Shown here: in pieces, positions 56,802 through 64,000 of the stretch | How the letters are laid out: each line of letters opens with the position of its first letter | How positions within the stretch are numbered: position 1 is the first letter of the stretch | NCBI GenBank assembly: GCA_030530095.1 | Contig: JAUMVO010000003.1 | Location: 1-64,000, forward strand | Direction of reading: 5' to 3' | DNA: 64,000 bases | DNA from: Clostridiaceae bacterium | Lineage (GTDB): Bacteria > Bacillota > Clostridia > Oscillospirales > Acutalibacteraceae | Position numbers and translations under genes: made by a program | The notes under the pieces: generated by a model | Databases searched by the model: none | What the model saw: only the letters and a program-made list of their open reading frames with translations | Told to the model about the DNA's origin: nothing

Positions 56802-58167
56802 TTTTATACATCTCCATTATCGCTTCAACGAATTCCTCGGGAACGGAATTCAGCGCATTGTAGTCGTTTAGTAAATTTTTATCTATTTTGGATTTATCGC
56901 ATTTTTCCTCAAAGCGTTTGCAGAGCAGGGGAAGCTCTTTTCCCTCTCTTTTCAGCTTCTCGCACAGCAGGAAGAGGGCAAGCTGAAACTCGCTTCTCGT
57001 GCCGACGCATTCAAAGGGCTTCAGGTCGGTGATGCCCGCAAGTCCGTCAAAGTCAGACTGCATTTCGCCGTCGTCGAGCATATCGCTGCCGAAAATTGAA
57101 ACGAGCTTACCGTAGTCCATAAACGGCGCAAGTATCGTGTAAACGAAGAGGCATTTTGCGCATTTTGCGCACCAGACGTTCTGCTTCGAGCCCTTGTTGC
57201 AGCTGCGGAAGCTCTGATGAAATTCGGGCAGCAGCGCAAACTGCTTTGCAATCTGCAGTTCCGAAAACGGACGCAGCAGACTGAAATACTCAATTCCGTC
57301 GAAAATATTGCGGTCAACGTATGAGGTGAAGTCCTGCTCGAATTCATAGGACTTTGAATACTGATGATTGACCTCTGCGCCGATAAGGTTCGATTCGTTG
57401 GCGCTTGACTCGTTGGAAAGCACGATATATTTCGCACCGATGAGGTAGGCACAGTACAGCGAGAGAAAGGCGACGATTGCCGAAAACGGAGTGTGTCCGT
57501 TCAGAAATCCCTCCGAATTAAGCTTTAGTAAGTTTTTGTCTATTGTGCGATAGGTCTTTACAATTTCGTTTTCCGTATAGCCGCCCGCAAGCACGGTGTC
57601 CGTCCTCGCCTGCTGGTCGTTTACGGTGAAAAAGCGGTTTCTGTCTCTGTAATTCTTAAGCAGGGCGGTCGTAACGCAGGAATCCTTGCCGCCGCCGACG
57701 GTGATAAGGTTTAAGTCACGGCAGTCAAAGGCTTCCGGCTCGTCGTGTTCGTGAAGTTCCTCGTTGGTTACGATTTCCATAAAGCTGTCAACGTCAGTGT
57801 CAATTGAGTTGATATAGAAAAACTCCGAAAGACCGTTGAAATAGAGCTTTTTCCACCAGTTTATGTCTCTCTCGTGCAGATGTCCGCACTCGATTTTTAC
57901 GGTTTTCGGGCAGGCGCATTTCCAGTAGCTGATAAGCTCGACCATGCCGAGATTAAAGACAATCTTCCTCGCCGTTTTCGAGTCGTACTCATTGGCAAGG
58001 TCAAGATTACCGAGCTTTATTCTGTCCGTCGGGTGAAACTGCGTCAGTCCCTCGATTTCAAAATCGTACTCGATATTGATAAATTCTCCGTCGTTTTCGA
58101 GCTTATAGCCGTGATAGACGAAGGTTTTGTATTCGCTTCTGAATTTTTCGAATTTTTCGTTAGCCAT
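56782..58167 (-). CDS. murL: UDP-MurNAc-L-Ala-L-Glu epimerase MurL
   Basis: In Xanthomonas, MurL inverts the terminal L-Glu after MurD2 has added it, an alternative to free D-Glu from glutamate racemase. This 461-aa protein shows the PP-loop-like LITVGGGKDSCVTTALL near residue 155, VLSNESSANESN, YFSLLRPFSELQIAKQFA and the cysteine cluster SCNKGSKQNVWCAKCAKCLFVYTILAPFM, which I recognise as MurL features. It is followed with overlap by murD. Own promoter at 58190-58218. Identity depends on memory of the family. Confidence 0.83.
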   Translation of the reverse strand: MANEKFEKFRSEYKTFVYHGYKLENDGEFINIEYDFEIEGLTQFHPTDRIKLGNLDLANEYDSKTARKIVFNLGMVELISYWKCACPKTVKIECGHLHERDINWWKKLYFNGLSEFFYINSIDTDVDSFMEIVTNEELHEHDEPEAFDCRDLNLITVGGGKDSCVTTALLKNYRDRNRFFTVNDQQARTDTVLAGGYTENEIVKTYRTIDKNLLKLNSEGFLNGHTPFSAIVAFLSLYCAYLIGAKYIVLSNESSANESNLIGAEVNHQYSKSYEFEQDFTSYVDRNIFDGIEYFSLLRPFSELQIAKQFALLPEFHQSFRSCNKGSKQNVWCAKCAKCLFVYTILAPFMDYGKLVSIFGSDMLDDGEMQSDFDGLAGITDLKPFECVGTRSEFQLALFLLCEKLKREGKELPLLCKRFEEKCDKSKIDKNLLNDYNALNSVPEEFVEAIMEMYKNVAENH

Positions 58168-58189
58168 TCAATCACTTCCAGTTTATAAC

Positions 58190-58218
58190 ATTATACTTTT
58201 AATACCGTGAAAAATCAA
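58190..58218 (-). promoter_or_regulatory. Promoter of murL-murD
   Basis: Minus strand TTGATT (58213-58218), 17 bases, TATAAT (58190-58195). Confidence 0.8.
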
Positions 58219-58231
58219 GGCATTTGTATCA

Positions 58232-58260
58232 TTGACAATATGAGACAATAATAATATAAT
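58232..58260 (+). promoter_or_regulatory. Promoter of the dockerin gene
   Basis: TTGACA (58232-58237), 17 bases, TATAAT (58255-58260): full consensus, divergent from the murL promoter 14 bases away. Confidence 0.9.
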
Positions 58261-58302
58261 TGTATTAAATACAGATATGATACTCTTTTCGGAGGTATTG
58301 AT

Positions 58303-59772
58303 ATGACAAAAAGAATTCTGTGCATATTCATCAGCGTACTGATGCTGCTTTCGGTTATGAGCATTGCGGCTTCTGCGCTCGGTGAAACGTACTATATGGA
58401 AGGCCCCGATTTCGTAAGGGCGATGAGGTTCCCCGGGGACGAGGTTCACGTTAAGGAGTCCGGCGGCAAAACGCTGACACCGAGATATTCAAACGGACTT
58501 CCCGGCGCATTTACCTTCTATTCTCAGCTTAATGCAAATCAGAAAAGAGCCTACGACGTTATTGTTGAGGCAAAGGCAGGTCTTGACCTGGCCTCCGACT
58601 CTGCAAGCTCGGTTGATATTCCGATTCATTATTATCTGACGAAAAGCGAGTTTGACGCATTCTGGTCAAACAGCGTTATGGGTAATGCGATTGAGGGCGC
58701 TCTGGCGGCCGTTATCGAGGACTATCCCGAATATTTCTGGATCGGCGGTTTAGGCTGGGGTGCCGGCGCTTCGTCTACTTCGGGAAAATATGACGTAACC
58801 ATTACGCTGAACCTTCCGCTTGATACAAGCGCATATGCAAACTTCGGCGTTGTACGCAATTACTACAACGGCTTAATTCAGGCGGTTGACAGCTTCAAGG
58901 CTGTCGGCGGCAACAGATATCAGATGCTCAAGTCGATTCACGATCAGATTGCCAAAGCGGTTTCATACGATACCGACTTCAACAATCCCATTGCGCATCA
59001 GCCGACGAGCGTATTCTTCGCTCCGTTTGAGCCCGTCTGCGAGGGCTATGCCGAGGCGCTCAAGCTCATCTGCGACAAGTACGGAATTCCCTGTATCGGC
59101 GTTGTCGGTCTCGGAAACGGCGGAGCGCATAAGTGGAATTACGTTCAGATGGAGGACGGCAAGTGGTACGGAATGGACCTGACATGGGACGATCAGAGCA
59201 GCGTTATGTATGACTATTTCCTTGTCGGCTCTCAGACCAAAAACGCCTTCTTCGGTCAGGCGACGTTCGGCGACCAGCACTCTCCGACAGGTGAAGAATT
59301 TAACGGTTCCTCCGTTACTCTGACTTATCCGACATTAAGTACTACATCCTACAGCCTTGCAGTACCGAATATGAATTCGACGCTTTCCTTCGATGCGACA
59401 AACAACCGTGTTTATTTCGGAAAGAACGCAACGCTCAGAAGTGAATTTTTTGCTCTCTGCAATTATTCGAACCCTGCACAGATAAGCGGTCAGACGGTTA
59501 CCGTATTGGGAACAACAACAGGCGCAACGGTCACGGTTAATAACGGAGGCACAACAAGAGTTTACAACGCGGTGCGCTGGGGCGACGTTGACGCAAACAA
59601 CACGGTCAATACCACGGATTATAATAAAATCAAGGCGGTTGTCGGCGGTACGGGAACCATAGCCGACAATACTCCAAACGAGGCTGCGGCGGATTTCGAC
59701 GGCGACGGAGTAATCGACGGTATAGACCTCTACTACATGAATATGTACCTTAACGGTAACATCGATTATTAA
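58303..59772 (+). CDS. Secreted transglutaminase-like protein with a type I dockerin
   Basis: Signal peptide (about 1-26, ending AASALG), a mainly helical N-terminal half, a transglutaminase/protease-like core, then a C-terminal dockerin. The Cys-His-Asp triad is C246 (PVCEGYAEALK), H276 (GGAHKWNYV) and D292 (GMDLTWDD). The dockerin (about 426-489) has two calcium loops, DVDANNTVNTTD and DFDGDGVIDGID. Dockerins bind cohesins on scaffoldins, so the protein probably docks to a cell-surface or cellulosome-like complex. Substrate unknown. GGAGG precedes the ATG. 489 aa. Confidence 0.88.
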   Translation: MTKRILCIFISVLMLLSVMSIAASALGETYYMEGPDFVRAMRFPGDEVHVKESGGKTLTPRYSNGLPGAFTFYSQLNANQKRAYDVIVEAKAGLDLASDSASSVDIPIHYYLTKSEFDAFWSNSVMGNAIEGALAAVIEDYPEYFWIGGLGWGAGASSTSGKYDVTITLNLPLDTSAYANFGVVRNYYNGLIQAVDSFKAVGGNRYQMLKSIHDQIAKAVSYDTDFNNPIAHQPTSVFFAPFEPVCEGYAEALKLICDKYGIPCIGVVGLGNGGAHKWNYVQMEDGKWYGMDLTWDDQSSVMYDYFLVGSQTKNAFFGQATFGDQHSPTGEEFNGSSVTLTYPTLSTTSYSLAVPNMNSTLSFDATNNRVYFGKNATLRSEFFALCNYSNPAQISGQTVTVLGTTTGATVTVNNGGTTRVYNAVRWGDVDANNTVNTTDYNKIKAVVGGTGTIADNTPNEAAADFDGDGVIDGIDLYYMNMYLNGNIDY

Positions 59773-59784
59773 GCAAGCTTCAAT

Positions 59785-59819
59785 AACAACGGCGACGCAT
59801 TGCGTCGCCGTTGTTTTGT
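59785..59819 (+). terminator. Terminator after the dockerin gene
   Basis: A 15-bp stem, AACAACGGCGACGCA with TGCGTCGCCGTTGTT, followed by TTGTT. Confidence 0.92.
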
Positions 59820-59822
59820 TAT

Positions 59823-59986
59823 TGCAGATTTGAGTTTGTAGGAGTAATTCGATAATTAAGATATAGCGTAGGGCGGGGTGCCCTCACCCCGCCGTTAGTT
59901 TACCGCACAGCTTTGCGGCGGCATGTGGGCATGCCGCCCTACGCTCTATTAACATTTGTAATTACCCCGATAAACTCCGATTTGTC
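59823..59986. repeat. Triple-nested REP-like block
   Basis: Outermost is an imperfect inverted repeat: the left arm GAGTTTGTAGGAGTAATT (59832 on) matches the complement of the right arm, which ends CGATAAACTCCGATTTGTC (59968-59986). Next is a perfect 11-bp pair GCGTAGGGCGG (59866-59876) and CCGCCCTACGC (59934-59944). Inside are two or three hairpins: GGCGGGGTG/CACCCCGCC, CCGCA/TGCGG and GGCGGCATG/CATGCCGCC. Confidence 0.8.
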
Positions 59987-61406
59987 AGTCTAACATTTCT
60001 CTGAGGAGCTTTTGTATTTCGTTTGCGTCGGCTCTGCCGCCGAGCGCCTTCATGGTCTGACCGACAAGATAGCCGAGCGCCGCCGTTTTACCGCGTTTGT
60101 AATCGGTTACGCTCTTTTCGTTGTCGGCAATTACGGCTTCGACAGCAGCCTTTATTCTATCGGAATCGGTGATAAGCGACAATCCGTTTTCCGAGATGTA
60201 TCTTTCAACGTCAACACCGTCGTAAAACGCCTTTTCAAGCACCGCCTTGCCTGTGTTTCTGTTGATTTTTCCCGACTGAACCATTTCAATTATTTTAACG
60301 AGCGCTTCAGGCTTCAGCGGATTGGATTTACTGTCGGTACCGCTGTCTTTCAGCAGTCTGAGCACTTCGCCGAGCACCCAGTTGGCGACCTCTTTGGGAG
60401 AGCTGCAGTCTTTAAGCGCCGATTCGAAAAAGCCGACAACATATATGTCGTTTGTAAGCACTGATGCGTCATAGTCGGAAAGTCCGAGTTCGTTTATATA
60501 CCGCCGTTTTTTTGCCGCGGGAAGCTCGGGCAGGGCGCTGTTAATGCGGTTGATAAAGCTTTCGGAAATATCTATCGGCGGAATATCGGGTTCAGGGAAA
60601 TAGCGGTAGTCGTTTGCCGCTTCCTTTGAGCGCATGGCGTAGCTTTCTCCCATGTCTGCATCCCAGCGGCGCGTCTGCTGAATTACCGCTTCTCCGCTTT
60701 TTATAAGCGCAATCTGCCTTGCCGCTTCGCTCTTTACGGCGTCGGCAATATCGTGAAATGAGTTGAGGTTTTTCATTTCGGTACGCGTGCCGAGTTCACG
60801 GCTGCCTGCGCTTCTTACCGACAGATTGACGTCGGCGCGCATTGAGCCCTCCTGCATTTTGCAGTCGGACACACCGAGATAAGTGAGGATTCTTTTGAGC
60901 GCTTCGAGGAACGCGATAACTTCGTCTGCGTCCGAAAAATCGGGCTCGGTGACTATTTCCAGAAGCGGAACGCCGCAACGGTTATAGTCAATAAGCGTTC
61001 CCGATTCGGTATGAATAAGCTTGCCTGCGTCCTCCTCAATATGAATCTCGTGTATTCCTATTATCTTTTTGCCGTTTTCGGTTTGGATTTCGACATGACC
61101 GTTTCTGCAAATCGGCAGATACAGCTGAGAAATCTGATACGCCTTCGGCAGGTCGGGATAGAAGTAATTTTTACGGTCGAAGCGGGTGATTTTCGTTACT
61201 TCGCAGTCAGTCGCAAGTCCCGTTTTAACCGCAAATTCGACGACCTTTTCGTTAAGTCGCGGAAGTGTGCCGGGCATACCCGTACAAACCTCGCAAATCC
61301 GCGTGTTCGGCTTGCCGCCGAACTCCGATTTGCACGTGCAGAAGACTTTCGTTTCACTCAGAAGCTCAACGTGGACTTCAAGGCCTATAACGGTTTCAAA
61401 GCTCAT
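59985..61406 (-). CDS. gatB: Asp/Glu-tRNA(Asn/Gln) amidotransferase subunit B
   Basis: tRNA-binding subunit of GatCAB, which activates Glu-tRNA-Gln or Asp-tRNA-Asn for amidation. N-terminal MSFETVIGLEVHVELLSETKVFCTC, CTGMPGTLPRLNEKVVEFAVKTGLA and the kinase domain EIHIEEDAGKL are diagnostic; a C-terminal YqeY/Gat-like helical domain ends ANEIQKLLREML. 473 aa. Its start overlaps the gatA stop by 4 bases. A REP block abuts the stop. Confidence 0.96.
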   Translation of the reverse strand: MSFETVIGLEVHVELLSETKVFCTCKSEFGGKPNTRICEVCTGMPGTLPRLNEKVVEFAVKTGLATDCEVTKITRFDRKNYFYPDLPKAYQISQLYLPICRNGHVEIQTENGKKIIGIHEIHIEEDAGKLIHTESGTLIDYNRCGVPLLEIVTEPDFSDADEVIAFLEALKRILTYLGVSDCKMQEGSMRADVNLSVRSAGSRELGTRTEMKNLNSFHDIADAVKSEAARQIALIKSGEAVIQQTRRWDADMGESYAMRSKEAANDYRYFPEPDIPPIDISESFINRINSALPELPAAKKRRYINELGLSDYDASVLTNDIYVVGFFESALKDCSSPKEVANWVLGEVLRLLKDSGTDSKSNPLKPEALVKIIEMVQSGKINRNTGKAVLEKAFYDGVDVERYISENGLSLITDSDRIKAAVEAVIADNEKSVTDYKRGKTAALGYLVGQTMKALGGRADANEIQKLLREMLD

Positions 61407-62845
61407 AAGTCCGCCTCCCTTCCGAAGGCAGCCGCCGCGCTTAGCAGGTCAGCCTCGCCGAAGCGCTTTGCCATAAGCTGTATGCCGACGGGCATACCGT
61501 TACCGTCATAACCGCAGGGCAGGGAAACGGCGGGTATTCCCGCGAGATTTGCCGTAACGGTGTATATGTCGCTTAAGTACATTTTAAGCGGATTGCCGAG
61601 GCTTTCGCCGAGTACGGGCGCCGTATCGGGCGCGACGGGCGAGAGTATGAAATCATAGCGTTCAAACGCTTTTTCGAACGCCTTTGTTATAAGCTGTTTT
61701 GCCGTAACCGCCTTTTTATAGTAGGCGTCGTAATATCCCTGAGAGAGTACAAACGAGCCGAGCATAATTCGCCGCCTGACCTCGTCGCCGAAGCCTTCGC
61801 TTCGGCTGAGAATAAACATTTCGTCGAGGGATTTTGCCGCTTCGCTTCTGTGGCCGTAGCGTATTCCGTCGTAGCGCGCGAGATTGGACGAAGCTTCGGC
61901 GCAGGCAATTACGTAATAGGCGGGAATTGCGTATTTAAGCTCGGGCAAATCGAAGTAATCGACGCTTGCTCCAAGCGTTTCAAAACGCTCTGCACTATCG
62001 AGCAGATTTTGCTTAACAGCGGGACTTAACCCGACATTCAGAAACTCGTTCGCAATACCGATTTTCTTTCCTGCAATGCTTTCGGTGCGGACCGAATTAT
62101 AATCAAAAGCAAACTCTTTAGAGCAAGTCATATCTCTTTCGTCGGCTCCGCTTATAACATCAAACAGGGCGGCGCAGTCGGCGGAATTTTTGCCGATAAT
62201 GCCTATCTGGTCAAGGGACGAGGCATAGGCGATAAGGCCGTAACGAGAAACGGCGGAGTAGGTGGGCTTGAGCCCCGTCACACCGCAGTACGAAGCGGGC
62301 TGACGCACCGAGCCGCCCGTGTCCGAACCGAGCGCTGTCGGCGCAAGTCCCGCCGCAACCGCAGCTGCCGCGCCCGACGAGCTGCCGCCCGCAGAGCGTT
62401 CGGGGTTTACGGGGTTTTTAACGCTGCCGAAGTACGAGGTTTCGCCCGTGCTGCCCATCGCGAATTCATCCATATTGAGCTTGCCGAGAATAATCATACC
62501 CTCGGCGTTTATTCTGTCGATAACCGTCGCGTTGTACGGCGCGACGAAATTCTCAAGCATTTTTGAAGCGCAGGTTGTTTTAATGCCCTTTGTGCAGATG
62601 TTGTCCTTAATTGCTATCGGCACGCCTGCAAGTCTGCCGCATATTCTCCCGCTGTCAATACCCGACTGAACTTCTGCCGCTCTGCTGAGAGCTTCGTCCC
62701 TGCAGACGGTGATATAACAGTTAAGCTCCGGGTTAAGCTTTTCAATATTATCAAGATAGGCGTTAACCGCTTCGGCAACGCTTATCTTTTTCTGTCTGAT
62801 TGCCGCCGAAAGCTGAAGGGCGGTCATTTTGGTTATGTCATTCAT
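61403..62845 (-). CDS. gatA: Asp/Glu-tRNA(Asn/Gln) amidotransferase subunit A
   Basis: Amidase-signature glutaminase subunit that supplies ammonia. The Lys-Ser-Ser triad regions are PIAIKDNICTKG and SAGGSSSGAAAAVAAG followed by GSDTGGSVRQPASYCG. 480 aa from the ATG preceded by GAGGTG; an upstream ATG four codons earlier is inside that ribosome site. Lies 8 bases after gatC. Confidence 0.96.
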   Translation of the reverse strand: MNDITKMTALQLSAAIRQKKISVAEAVNAYLDNIEKLNPELNCYITVCRDEALSRAAEVQSGIDSGRICGRLAGVPIAIKDNICTKGIKTTCASKMLENFVAPYNATVIDRINAEGMIILGKLNMDEFAMGSTGETSYFGSVKNPVNPERSAGGSSSGAAAAVAAGLAPTALGSDTGGSVRQPASYCGVTGLKPTYSAVSRYGLIAYASSLDQIGIIGKNSADCAALFDVISGADERDMTCSKEFAFDYNSVRTESIAGKKIGIANEFLNVGLSPAVKQNLLDSAERFETLGASVDYFDLPELKYAIPAYYVIACAEASSNLARYDGIRYGHRSEAAKSLDEMFILSRSEGFGDEVRRRIMLGSFVLSQGYYDAYYKKAVTAKQLITKAFEKAFERYDFILSPVAPDTAPVLGESLGNPLKMYLSDIYTVTANLAGIPAVSLPCGYDGNGMPVGIQLMAKRFGEADLLSAAAAFGREADL

Positions 62846-62853
62846 ACCGCACC

Positions 62854-63132
62854 TCATTCCACCGTCCGCGGAACCCTGAAGCAGCCGTCCGCGGTTTCGG
62901 CGTTCTCAAGCAGAGCCTCGGGATTTTCAGTCGGCGCAGCTTCATCTGCGCGAAGGCTGTCGGCCGAAACGGGGCAGACTCCGTCGTTACCGTCCGACGA
63001 AAGTTCGGACAGCATACCGACGTAATCGAGTATTTCGTTTAAGTCCTTTGCAAAGCGTTCGCGCTCTTCAGCGTCAAGGCTGAGCTTGCAGAGCGCTTCC
63101 GGCCTTGTCAGCAGCTCGTTGTCAACAGTCAT
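62854..63132 (-). CDS. gatC: Asp/Glu-tRNA(Asn/Gln) amidotransferase subunit C
   Basis: Small linker subunit that ties GatA to GatB. LCKLSLDAEERERFAKDLNEILDYVGMLSEL is the GatC helix pattern, and the C-terminus FRVPRTVE matches the common F-R-V-P-x-V ending. ATG after GGGAG gives 92 aa. First in the gatCAB operon. Confidence 0.93.
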   Translation of the reverse strand: MTVDNELLTRPEALCKLSLDAEERERFAKDLNEILDYVGMLSELSSDGNDGVCPVSADSLRADEAAPTENPEALLENAETADGCFRVPRTVE

Positions 63133-63208
63133 ATTCTTCTCCCGAGTATTAATCTTCATTTCACATTATATTACATTATTGAATAAAATACAAAGACAAA
63201 AAATTTGA

Positions 63209-63237
63209 TTGAATTTTAGGCTTCGTTGTGATATGAT
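63209..63237 (+). promoter_or_regulatory. Promoter of the right-edge lipoprotein
   Basis: TTGAAT (63209-63214), 17 bases, TATGAT (63232-63237). Confidence 0.6.
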
Positions 63238-63276
63238 ATTTTTGTATATACTGAAATGAGTTCGGAGGCTTATTTT

Positions 63277-64000
63277 ATGAACGTCAACAAAAAGCTGATA
63301 GCAATAGCGCTTGTTCTTGTAATAGCTGTGGCTGTTATTTTACCTTCGTGTAAAAGCAACAAGTCAGTCGGCGACGAGGTTGTAGTCGTTACCGACCGTA
63401 ACGGCGTGCCCATCACCGATAAAAACGGCGAAGCAATTACCGTTGTACTTGAAACGGAAATAGTTGAGGTTACGAACGCCAACGGCGAGAAGGTTCTCGA
63501 CGAAAACGGCGAACCCAAGACCTCGATAATATATCATTCAAAGGACGTTGAAGTTCCCGTTATCGGCTCCGACGGCAAGCCCGTAACCGACGCCAAGGGC
63601 AACATTATGACAACCATGATAACTGTTCCTCCGAAAACACAGGAGGTTGTCACTGCTGTTGAGGTAACCGATCCCAACGGCAATCCCGTTGTTGACGAGA
63701 GCGGAAGTGCTCTTACCTATACTATTGTTTATACCACTTCGACCGCCGATCCCGGTTCAAACAGCTCTAACTGGGGCACTACTTACGGCGGCACGCAGAA
63801 CGACTCTTTCAAGGCGATGGCTGCAACTCCCGACGGCGGTTGTGTTTCTTTGTTCCAGTCCAACTCCAAGGACGGTACAGTAAGCGGTCTTGTCTCCGAT
63901 TCAACGAGCGTTCCCTTCATAGTCATAATCAAGTATAACCAGGAAGGCAGACTTAAATGGCAGAAGGTGCTTTCCGGCAACGGCGCGCTTCAGCTTAATG
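63277..64000 (+). CDS. Repeat-containing lipoprotein, truncated by the window edge
   Basis: At least 241 residues, open at the right edge. Signal peptide with lipobox ILPSC (Cys at 24), then about four degenerate 25-30-residue repeats of the form V-T-D-x-N-G-x-P-V-x-D-x-x-G, joined by Thr-rich links, and a later part beginning WGTTYGGTQNDSFKAMAATPDGGCVSLFQS, which resembles beta-propeller-like repeats of secreted clostridial proteins. GGAGG lies 8 bases before the ATG. Function unknown; the repeats suggest an extended stalk. Confidence 0.8.
   Translation, partial: MNVNKKLIAIALVLVIAVAVILPSCKSNKSVGDEVVVVTDRNGVPITDKNGEAITVVLETEIVEVTNANGEKVLDENGEPKTSIIYHSKDVEVPVIGSDGKPVTDAKGNIMTTMITVPPKTQEVVTAVEVTDPNGNPVVDESGSALTYTIVYTTSTADPGSNSSNWGTTYGGTQNDSFKAMAATPDGGCVSLFQSNSKDGTVSGLVSDSTSVPFIVIIKYNQEGRLKWQKVLSGNGALQLN

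Overview
The window is about 64 kb around the replication origin of a low-to-mid GC, sporulation-lineage Firmicute, most likely a Clostridia member of the Ruminococcaceae/Oscillospiraceae. The signs are the rpmH-dnaA-dnaN-yaaA-recF-remB-gyrB-gyrA order, yabP/yabQ spore genes, a Soj/Spo0J/Noc set with three perfect parS sites, LL-diaminopimelate aminotransferase (DapL) for meso-DAP synthesis, and a secreted transglutaminase-like protein with a cellulosome-type dockerin. No rRNA, tRNA or CRISPR locus was recognised.

Layout. From 1 to 15.2 kb the minus strand carries mnmE-mnmG-rsmG-noc, then parA-lipoprotein-parB-serS, and rpmH-rnpA-yidD-yidC-jag. A plus-strand island (3.9-6.3 kb) holds yabP, yabQ, a DivIC-like gene, an S1-domain gene and an orphan fumarase alpha subunit. 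The origin lies between rpmH and dnaN (15.2-17.2 kb). From 15.6 to 33 kb the plus strand reads through replication genes, gyrase, a CPBP protease, tadA, an Mrp ATPase, glyA-dapF-dapL-purB, a RING/zinc-ribbon membrane protein and galU. From 34 to 44.5 kb the minus strand has glycerate kinase, mfd, pth, glmU, gdhA and ahcY. From 44.7 kb genes alternate: a DUF4474 lipoprotein, yfbR, an Xre membrane regulator, glgP (with a histone-like tail), rpsO-pnp, maf-nudix, murL-murD, the dockerin protein, gatCAB, and a truncated lipoprotein at the right edge.

The most unusual feature is a family of mobile-looking elements. Three copies of a roughly 0.48-kb element (two of them identical over 474 bp) each carry one small DUF559/Vsr-like nuclease-fold gene between imperfect terminal inverted repeats of about 50 bp that themselves fold into nested hairpins. 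They sit in gaps of the mnmE-mnmG-rsmG and remB-gyrB operons. Gene-less copies of the same terminal hairpins occur elsewhere (window start, 54.0 kb, 55.4 kb), nested with further palindromes (34.3, 53.9, 59.9 kb). This resembles REP/BIME sequences with a RAYT transposase, but with a DUF559 protein as the candidate driver.

Other points for a second look: a DnaA whose DNA-recognition motif departs from DHTT, together with no TTATCCACA box near the origin but a DnaA-trio-like tract beside a repeated TTTTCGACA; a lipoprotein gene between parA and parB; a hairpin that hides the noc ribosome binding site; the MurL/MurD pair that implies the L-Glu epimerisation route to D-Glu peptidoglycan; a 0.2-kb array of small hairpins separated by GCGATAT/ATATCGC and flanked by an 11-bp direct repeat; and structured leaders before rpsO and pnp. 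All calls were made by reading sequence; no database search was run.
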